In this document: positions 50,393 to 64,000 of the stretch, one piece after another | How the letters are laid out: the number at the start of each line of letters is the position of its first letter | Numbering within the stretch: the first letter of the stretch is position 1 | Source: Hormiphora californensis | Taxonomy: Eukaryota; Ctenophora; Tentaculata; Cydippida; Pleurobrachiidae | Direction of reading: 5' to 3' | Length of the DNA: 64,000 nt | Assembly (NCBI GenBank): GCA_020137815.1 | Contig: CM035350.1 | Location: 6,223,697 to 6,287,696, forward strand | Notes under the pieces: generated by a model | The model's database searches: none | What the model was told of the DNA's origin: nothing | What the model saw: only the letters and a program-made list of their open reading frames with translations | Program-made: the position numbers and the translations under genes

Positions 50393-53300
50393 GGGGGGGC
50401 CGTCACCTTTTTTTTTGTCTACTTTTGTCTACTTTTGTCTACAGCACTTTGAAAATTTCAGTGCAAAGTAGACAAAAGTAGACAAAAGTAGACAAAAGTA
50501 GACACAAATTTTCAAGTACAGAAAACAATTTCTGCATTTTCTGTAAGTATTTTCATATTATACTTTGGATATGTTTTTTATTAATTATTCATATTCCAAT
50601 GGCCCCTTCTTTATTCCTAAATTAGAAAACTTTAAGAACAATTACTGTAGTCGAGTGTAGACAAGAGTGTTTGGGGGTAAAGAGGGGGCAATTGAAAACG
50701 AAACTACTAATAGAAACGTAGATAAAGTATTATATGAGAATACTTAACAAGTGCAGAATATTTAAAAAATATTTTCCAAATCGTTTTCTAAACTTGAAAT
50801 TTTTTGTCTACTTTTGTCTACTTTTGTCTACAGGTGTTCCTAAAGTGTTCTAAGAGTGTTTGGGGGTAAAGAGGGGGCAATTGAAGTCACAAACACCCAT
50901 ACACACATAAATAGAGAACATGGAAACACATATCAAGGATAGAAATCGTTTTCTAAACTTGAAATTTTTTGTCTACTTTTGTCTACAGGTATTCCTAAAG
51001 TGTTCTAAGAGTGTTTGGGGGTAAAGAGGGAGCAATTGAAGTCACAAACACCCGTACACACATAAATATAGTCCCAATAGAGAACATGGAAATACATATC
51101 AAGGATAGAAATTGTTTGGGAATTGTTCTCTAAACTTGAAAACTTTTTGTCTACTTTTGTCTACTTTTGTCTACAGGTGTTCCTAAAGTGTTCTAAGAGT
51201 GTTTGGGGGTAAAGAGGGGGCAATTGAAGTCACAAACACCCATACACACATAAATAGAGAACATGGAAACACATATATCAAGGATAGAAATCGTTATCTA
51301 AACTTGAAAATTTTTTGTCTACTTTTGTCTATAGGTGTTCCTAAAGTGTTCTAAGAGTGTTTGGGGGTAAAGAGGGAGCAATTGAAGTCACAAACACCCT
51401 TACACACATAAATATAGTCCCAATAGAGAACATGGAAATACATATCAAGGATAGAAATTGTTTGGGAATTGTTTTCTAAACTTGAAAACTTTTAGTCTAC
51501 TTTTGTCTACTTTTGTCTACAGGTGTTCCTAAAGTGTTCTAAGAGTGTTTGGGGGTAAAGAGGGAGCAATTGAAGTCACAAACACCCGTATACACATAAA
51601 TATAGTCCCAATAGAGAACATAGAAATACATATCAATGATAGAAATTGTTTGGGAATTGTTTTCTAAACTTGAAATTTTTTGTCTACTTTTGTCTACTTT
51701 TGTCTACAGGTGTTCCTAAAGTGTTCTAAGAGTGTTTGGGGGTAAAGAGGGGGCAATTGTAGTCACAATCACCCATACACACATAAATAGAGGACATGGA
51801 AATACATATCGAGGATAGAAATCGTTTTCTAAACTTGAATTTTTTTGTCTACTTTTGTCTACTTTTGTCTACAGGTGTTCCTAAAGTGTTCTAAGAGTGT
51901 TTGGGGGTAAAGAGGGAGCAATTGAAGTCACAAACACCCTTACACACATAAATATAGTCCCAATAGAGAACATGGAAATACATATCAAGGATAGAAATTG
52001 TTTGGGAATTGTCTTCTAAACTTGAAAACTTTTAGTCTACTTTTGTCTACTTTTGTCTACAGGTGTTCCTAAAGTGTTCTAAGAGTGTTTGGGGGTAAAG
52101 AGGGAGCAATTGAAGTCACAAACACCCGTATACACATAAATATAGTCCCAATAGAGAACATAGAAATACATATCAATGATAGAAATTGTTTGGGAATTGT
52201 TTTCTAAACTTGAATTTTTTTGTCTACTTTTGTCTACTTTTGTCTACAGGTGTTCCTAAAGTGTTCTAAGAGTGTTTGGGGGTAAAGAGGGGGCAATTGT
52301 AGTCACAATCACCCATACACACATAAATAGAGGACATGGAAATACATATCGAGGATAGAAATCGTTTTCTAAACTTGAAATTTTTTTGTCTACTTTTGTC
52401 TACAGGTGTTCCTAAAGTGTTCTAAGAGTGTTTGGGGGTAAAGAGGGAGCAATTGAAGTCACAAACACCCGTACACACATAAATATAGTCCCAATAGAGA
52501 ACATGGAAATACATATCAAGGATAGAAATTGATTGGGAATTGTTTTCTGAACTTGAAAACTTTTTGTCTACTTTTGTCTACTTTTGTCTACAGGTGTTCC
52601 AAAGGTGTTCTAAGAGTGGTTGGGGGTAAAGAGGGGGCAATTGAAGTCACAAACACCCTTACACACATAAATAGAGAACATGGAAATACATATCAAGGAT
52701 AGAAATCGTTTTCTAAACTTGAAATTTTTTGTCTACTTTTGTCTACTTTTGTCTACAGGTGTTCCTAAAGTGTTCTAAGAGTGTTTGGGGGTAAAGAGGG
52801 GGCAATTGTAGTCACAATCACCCATACACACATAAATAGAGGACATGGAAATACATATCGAGGATAGAAATCGTTTTCTAAACTTGAAATTTTTTTTGTC
52901 TACTTTTGTCTACAGGTGTTCCTAAAGTGTTCTAAGAGTGTTTGGGGGTAAAGAGGGAGCAATTGAAGTCACAAACACCCGTACACACATAAATATAGTC
53001 CCAATAGAGAACATGGAAATACATATCAAGGATAGAAATTGATTGGGAATTGTTTTCTGAACTTGAAAACTTTTTGTCTACTTTTGTCTACAGGTGTTCC
53101 AAAGGTGTTCTAAGAGTGGTTGGGGGTAAAGAGGGGGCAATTGAAGTCACAAACACCCTTACACACATAAATAGAGAACATGGAAATACATATCAAGGAT
53201 AGAAATCGTTTTCTAAACTTGAAATTTTTTGTCTACTTTTGTCTACTTTTGTCTACAGGTGTTCCTAAAGTGTTCTAAGAGTGTTTGGGGGTAAAGAGGG

Positions 53301-53704
53301 AGCAATTGAAGTCACAAACACCCGTACACACATAAATATAGTCCCAATAGAGAACATGGAAATACATATCAAGGATAGAAATTGATTGGGAATTGTTTTC
53401 TAAACTTGAAAACTTTTTGTCTACTTTTGTCTACAGGTGTTCCTAAAGTGTTCTAGGAGTGTTTATGGATAAAAGGGGGCAATTAAAATCGAAATTACTA
53501 ATAGAAACGTAGATAAAGTGTATGAGAATACTTAACAAGTGCAGAAAATGTTTAAAAAAAATTCTTAACTTGAAAAAAAAGTTTTGTCTACTTTTGTCTA
53601 CTTTTGTCTACATTTGTCTACTTTTGTCTACTTTTGTCTACACTTTCATTTTCAAAATCTGGTGCAATGTTCCTGTAGACAAAAAAAAAGGTGACGGCCC
53701 CCCC
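50393..53704. mobile_element. inner DNA transposon filled with satellite, 8-bp duplication
   Basis: Nested in the outer transposon. The terminal inverted repeats are perfect over about 30 bp: ggggggg, then ccgtcacctttttttttgtc, then tac. The 8-bp sequence gtaacgtg is duplicated at 50385-50392 and 53705-53712. The interior has short unique ends (50500-50760 and 53460-53580, similar to each other) and a large tandem array. There is no coding capacity. The same duplication length and G-run start suggest that the same transposase family moved both elements. Confidence 0.9.
50770..53460. repeat. satellite array, about 16 units of 155-190 bp
   Basis: Each unit carries two or three cttttgtcta decamers, then caggtgttcctaaagtgttc, a conserved gtttgggggtaaagaggg block and an AT-rich part. 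Long units contain an extra catagtcccaatag-type segment and a tttgggaattg block. Unit starts (tctacaggt) are at about 50828, 50983, 51171, 51327, 51518, 51702, 51868, 52057, 52241, 52402, 52589, 52753, 52912, 53090, 53258 and 53433. Confidence 0.95.
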
Positions 53705-53944
53705 GTAACGTGCACAAAAAGTTTTCTGCACATGTTACAAAGTGTTACAAAGTGTTACGTGTCACCCCCCCCCCATAATTGTGGGGCGGGTTGGGCACTT
53801 CAATCCCCTGTGTGTACTGTTATACGTGGCGCTTGAAATAGTCGCGCCACCCTTGCCATGCTACGCAGTGTAAGAGCTGACAGGCAAGAAACATGCCAAT
53901 GCCACCCCGTCTCCGACGTCGTTGGCTGCCAATGGGGTAGCTGT

Positions 53945-54053
53945 CAGGAATCGACCGAATCAGGAAATACTGGTCCCTGATTGGCTGATAACCAGTCACG
54001 TGACCTAAACAACGAATTCTGATTGGTTTTTTACTTGTTTCGGTCGGTTCCTG
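53945..54053. mobile_element. hAT-type MITE, complete
   Basis: 109 bp with terminal inverted repeats starting caggaatcgaccgaa on the left and caggaaccgaccgaa on the right (one mismatch). The 8-bp sequence gtagctgt is duplicated at 53937-53944 and 54054-54061. CAGG ends plus an 8-bp duplication are the hAT signature. Confidence 0.9.
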
Positions 54054-54061
54054 GTAGCTGT

Positions 54062-54574
54062 CCACCAAATTACCAGTGCGGGCGGCCAATATGACGGACT
54101 GTAATTTGCTGGAAGGGCAAACACCGTCTAGCCAACCAAAATCAAATCAAAACTCGGTATATTTTGTCACGAAGGTAACCTGTTTTATCACACTGAAGTC
54201 TTGAACAAATGAACTCATACACTGCAATTTAGTAGTTCCTAGTTAGCATTTTATGTGTGTGATTAGTGTGACTGTGTGCTGTTAAATTAACCTAAAAGAT
54301 ACAACTGTCCCATCGATCAAATACCCTGAATTATGTGTGTGAATGCGTGTGTCAATATAAACTGTGTCAGTCACCTAAAATGGCTCCAAAATGGAGATAA
54401 AACGGCCCCAAACTGTCTCCCATCATCAACTGCTGCAGCTGAGTGAGAAATATTTAAAGATAAATATTCTGGACACACACGTAACACATAAAGCACATTA
54501 AACAGTTTTTTCTCATTATTAATGGTTTCTCGCTCGAGAGTGAGATCGTGAAATATCTGTTGAAAAGACAGCCG
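54062..54574. other. no gene recognised
   Basis: AT-rich DNA downstream of the TOP1 stop codon, presumably partly its 3' UTR. Nothing else was seen. Confidence 0.5.
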
Positions 54575-60354
<5,780 letters not shown>

Positions 60355-60364
60355 CACGGAGATA

Positions 60365-60840
60365 CTACAGAGCTATAGGGAGAGGGAGATGTGGATACAG
60401 AGCTAGGGAGAGGGGTGATACAGAGCTATAGGGAGAGGGAGATGTGGTTAGGTGATAGAGAGCTAGGGAGAGGGAGAGAGAGGGGGTGATACAGAGCTAG
60501 GGAGAGGGAGAGAGAGGGGGTGATACAGAGCTAGGGAGAGGGAGAGAGAGGGGGTGATACAGAGCTAGGGAGAGAGGGAGATGTGGTTAGGTGATACGGG
60601 CTAGAATAGGGAGAGAGAGAGGGGGTGATACAGAGCTATAGGGAGAGGGAGAGAGAGGGGGTGATACAGAGCTAGGGAGAGGGAGAGAGAGGGGGTGATA
60701 CAGAGCTAGGGAGAGAGAGAGAGAGAGAGAGAGAGAGGGGGTGATACAGAGCTAGGGAGAGAGGGAGATGTGGTTAGGTGATACGGGCTAGAATAGGGAG
60801 AGAGAGAGAGGGGATACAGAGCTAGGGAGATGTGGTGAGG
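60365..60840. repeat. degenerate minisatellite upstream of TOP1
   Basis: Repeats of tgatacagagctagggagag, with gggagagagagggggtgat variants and occasional gatgtggttaggtgatac insertions, directly 5' of the TOP1 ATG on its coding strand. It therefore overlaps the probable TOP1 leader or promoter. Confidence 0.9.
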
Positions 60841-61175
60841 TGATAGAGGGGGTGAGATGTGTGGGAGAGAGATGTGACTTGGAAGAGGATGAGGGAGAAT
60901 GGGAGAGAGTAACAGGGGTAGTAAAACAACTTTAAGATTCACCAGTAAAGAATTTAAAGAACACACATACACACTGTACAAAAGAGACACAGAAAATCAC
61001 GCGAAATAATTCATATAATTAACTTCCCTCTTATCAGTTTAAAGTATAACTAATCTATGTTTCTGCCTGCAGAATAATGACTATTTAGACTGTTATTTTA
61101 CTCATTATCGAGAGGGCTTCCAAAAATTATACCAAATAAGCCATCTTGTGACCTCTTCTTTTGTCCATTTTAATT
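60841..61175. other. intergenic region
   Basis: Non-coding; contains the probable TOP1 promoter and the VPS52 3' UTR. No further feature was seen. Confidence 0.5.
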
Positions 61176-63303
61176 TCAAAACTGATTGCGGTACTTTTTC
61201 ACCTCGACCATAACATGATGAACATTAACTAACTCCGCCCTCACAGGTAGTGTCTTATAGGGAGCCTGTCCGAGGATCTTTTGAAAGCGATTATAATACT
61301 GAATCATCTTGGTGAGAGCACTTTGGAGGATAACAGTGCCGTTATTGAAATTGGTAAAACACTTCATCACCTCCCCGTTAATTGTGTCTATTGATTTCCG
61401 GTAATCCTGTGCGAAACCCCGAACCAACTGGACCACCTCACCCTCCCGGACCCTCTGTTCTCGACCCTGGTCCGTGACCTGTTCAGCATCTTTTACAAAG
61501 TTTATCATTCCCCCGAAATATGGCAGCAGGATCTCATCCACGAACTCGTTAATTCGTTTATTCAGCAGCTCCTGAACCCCCACGACATCCTTGTTGGGCT
61601 CGGCCATTCCTCAGCTGCATCACGGACAACATGAGATCGTAGTTGTTGATCAGGAACACTAACTGATCCTTCCGCAGTGGAAACTCAGCCGCCATCCGCA
61701 ACACTATGTTCTCCACCTCCACCTGTAGGATTCCCATGGACCTGACTGTTTGGTCGTTAGGGAACCTCTCATTTAGGCTGCTGATGGCCCGGTAAAACTC
61801 CCCAAATCTCCTTGTTATAAAGTGAGGTCGGGTGTCCAACTCGGACAATTTACTGGGATCTGTTTCCCGGATACTGTGAATACTTAGGGAGAGAACGTAG
61901 TTAAACCGGGGCCACAGGATCTGGAGAAGCTGGTTGTGGAACCCCACCAGGGCACCCAGACCCCTCTTTCCTCATTAGCTCGTGATAAAACATGGTCACG
62001 TGGGCACACAGCATGATCCCAATACAATCATAGCAGTTGGACATGTAGCTTTCCACCGACTTTAGTATGAGAATCAAGGTCCGACCCATGACCTCGGAAA
62101 AGAGGATTTGTGCTCGCTCACCCTTTAACTTGAAGAAATGACACAGGAAGCTGTACTCTCCACACACGTTATCCAGTAGGGCAAACTGTACACTCCGGAA
62201 TAGGGCCTCATATGGGAAGCGCTTGTCAGCGCAATGAGCAGGAATAATAACCGGCCACTCGAGTTGATTGTTTAGCAAGTCATCCCTGTTACCCAGAGTG
62301 AACACCTGTACTCCGAGATCTAATGGACTTGCTGGAAGAGAACAGCTGGAGACTCCTTCGACTCTCATCCTCAGCTCCCATCACATCTCCCTTCCCTGGG
62401 ACTTCCTCGTACTCGAGCTTTATTAGCCGGGACTGGTAACTCTTGAAGTAACTATAGTACACCTTGCCCACTGTGTCAGTATACTCCTGCCTTTATCTCT
62501 GTAGCAGTAACGGGCGAGTGTAGGGCAAGGAACTCATACATGTACTTGTACTTGATGAGAGTTTCCTGAAGGACTTGGTAGTTGGACATCGGTTTCTTCC
62601 ACTCGTTTATCTTTTCCAGGATGTATTGCCGGACCTTGTGGATAGCTTTGATTTTCAACTTTTCCAGCACATCTCCCACGTCACCTGAGGCTACTGTGTG
62701 CTGCTCTGCTTCTGCAAACTGCAACTTGCTGTCGAGCTCTTTGAGAGCCTCCACAAACTGGGGTTCTGTTGGGGCTAGTTGAACAATGCTGTCCAACAGT
62801 TTAGGGCCCACGACAATACAATCTAAAAATCCACTCAGTTTGGATTTCAAACCTTTCCTGTTACTCAGTTTGACGGACATTTCCAAACTTTTCTCTTGCA
62901 GACACTGGATCTCGGTTGAAATGCTACCAAGATCCTGCTGGAATGTGCCCAACATGGACTCCATCTGGGCGAGAATGGAATCACAGTTCTTCATTTCACG
63001 ATGCAGCTGGGCGATTTTCTTGCTCTCCTTGATATAATCGGTAATGGAAGCACTCTCAACCGCAGCAAGTTCTCGTTCAATTTCTTGGGAATAGTTCCTT
63101 AAATCCACTCCAGTTTTAAGAGCCTCTTGAACAAGCTCATCTTCGAGGTTTTCGCGAATGTGACCATTGACTATGTCCAGAATAAGGCCATCACGATTAG
63201 TTAGGTCATCAATAATCTGGTCTCTACCGGTCAGATCCAAATCACCGAGATCCAGGGCAGCATCAAGATCAGCCTGGTTTAACAGGCGCATAGGATCCGT
63301 CAT
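61176..63303 (-). CDS. VPS52: GARP/EARP complex subunit VPS52
   Basis: One intron-free locus of about 2.1 kb reading as a Vps52 protein of roughly 705 residues (human 723). The N-terminal half is intact (MTDPMRLLNQADLDAALDLG; coiled coil with QMESMLGTFQQDLGSISTEI; KIKAIHKVRQYILEKINEWK). It continues as VGKVYYSYFKSYQSRLIKLE, then CADKRFPYEALFRSVQFALL, VESYMSNCYDCIGIMLCAHV, FNYVLSLSIHSIRETDPSKL, and ends VHHVMVEVKKYRNQF. Vps52 helps tether endosome-derived vesicles at the trans-Golgi and to recycling endosomes. Four frame breaks (about 62480, 62310, 61950 and 61610) split it although homology is continuous. Assembly error is the simplest reading; a retrocopy pseudogene is the alternative because there are no introns. 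Confidence 0.88.
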
Positions 63304-63601
63304 TTATCAATTCCTTTTTTCACATTCTTACTAATTCAGCGATCTACAGTGGAAATGATTAGTTAAACGCGTATATATTGGAACTGGTGTGAGGACACAC
63401 AGGAGCAGTCATTATCAACAAAAAAGGTTCACACCTGTGCCCTCAGGTGGATTTTAACTTTACGTCAAGGGTAGCAATCAGCAAATTATTGGTGGCTCAT
63501 TAAGGATGTCGTGTGCAGTTTAGTACAACCACAGATGGACTGGAAGAGCTTGAAAAAGGAGCAAATACCGAGAAAAAAGTCAAAAGTAAGATGAAAAAAG
63601 T
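63304..63601. other. VPS52 upstream region
   Basis: Non-coding. On the minus strand an acctgtag-like acceptor site lies about 40 bp before the VPS52 ATG. Nothing else is recognisable. Confidence 0.45.
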
Positions 63602-63998
63602 GTTGGCATACGTTGCAGGCCCCTTATAATATAGATATAAGGGGCCTGGAGGGAATACCGCGCTGGGGGGGAATACATAATCAATCATATCTCCGGTTCC
63701 AGATAAGGTACAGAAATCGTTTTGGTAGCGTTGGAAAGAGGAAGATAACAGCTTTCAAATGCAACCGGTTTCAGGTCTCTATCTTATCAGGAACAGGAGA
63801 TATGAACCAAACTCCGCAAAATCGAGTGCGGTAAAATAAAAAAATTCGAGATTTTAATTCAAATTTGAAACAAAAGTGTCCCTGCAGGGACCTGTGACGT
63901 CACTTTTTGAAAACAACCCATCTTTGAACGGCTATTGCTCAGCCTCCTGAAGTCCAATTAACTCCTCTCAAAAACAGCAAGGTAGATAATTGTCAGAT
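63602..63998 (-). repeat. 400-bp dispersed repeat, copy 2 (inverted)
   Basis: Reverse-orientation copy of 25115-25515, about 38 kb away, again ending in the ttggcatacgttgcaggccc core and the ccccttataa...ttataagggg hairpin. It reaches the window edge, so it may continue. Confidence 0.9.
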
Positions 63999-64000
63999 CT

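Larger units (their letters stand above)
49380..53773. mobile_element. outer DNA transposon with 8-bp target duplication
   Basis: The ends are inverted repeats: a run of G (11 left, 9 right) followed by tgacacgtaacactttgtaa. The 8-bp sequence cataattg is duplicated exactly at 49372-49379 and 53774-53781. Internal DNA is simple: arrays of tgttacaaag/tgttacatag at 49440-49680 and the inverted arrays at 50138-50390. No transposase frame exists, so it is non-autonomous. An 8-bp duplication fits hAT, P or Merlin-type transposases; the G-rich terminus leaves the superfamily open. A second element is inserted near its right end. Confidence 0.85.

Noticed and set aside
50770-53460. CRISPR-like regular repeats
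   Set aside because: Units of 155-190 bp are contiguous satellite copies without unique spacers, in a eukaryotic contig.

Overview
This is a gene-dense animal nuclear contig. Spliceosomal GT-AG introns of mostly 60-600 bp, metazoan housekeeping genes (SMARCD, MCM4, TOP1, importin-5, VPS52, PEX2, RAE1, HAUS5-like) and a reverse-transcriptase family that I recall from cnidarian and sponge genomes point to an early-branching animal. Very short intergenic gaps and a nested gene make a compact sponge genome, perhaps a glass sponge, my best guess. That placement is inference, not proof.

Layout. 0.5-5 kb: an unrecognised three-exon gene, a pyrimidine-rich low-complexity stretch, and a C2H2 zinc-finger gene broken by a one-base frameshift. 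5.6-19.1 kb, minus strand: a PWWP/Tudor-like chromatin protein, a BAR-RhoGAP (ARHGAP17/44 type), SMARCD (BAF60) with an intronless GPCR nested antisense in one intron, a selenocysteine glutathione peroxidase with signal peptide, KDEL tail and SECIS hairpin, and a small unknown gene. 19.1-25.5 kb: transposable elements (a CR1-like LINE, an RT/restriction-like-endonuclease element and dispersed repeats). 25.7-48.9 kb, all plus strand: RAE1, IPO5, PIGV, CEP20, a small membrane protein, DJ-1, two tandem KH-domain genes, a mitochondrial-looking STAND-TPR protein, HAUS5-like, PEX2 and MCM4. 49.4-54.1 kb: two nested DNA transposons with 8-bp target duplications, the inner one filled with satellite, followed by a small hAT-type MITE. 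54.6-63.3 kb, minus strand: TOP1 with repeat-laden introns, then VPS52. 63.5-64 kb: an inverted copy of the 25.1-kb repeat.

The plus-strand block is the most unusual arrangement. Successive genes are about 90-430 bp apart, and most start codons are preceded within a few bases by a polypyrimidine-AG acceptor-like sequence. That is what trans-spliced, operon-like units look like, although short cis-spliced 5' leaders would look similar.

Many otherwise convincing genes carry single-base frame breaks, several at homopolymers (HAUS5-like, STAND-TPR, VPS52, IPO5, PIGV, RhoGAP, PWWP, KH-2, TOP1). Where I could define all exons, correcting the inferred break makes the summed coding length an exact multiple of three. 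I read these mainly as residual long-read assembly errors, not pseudogenes.
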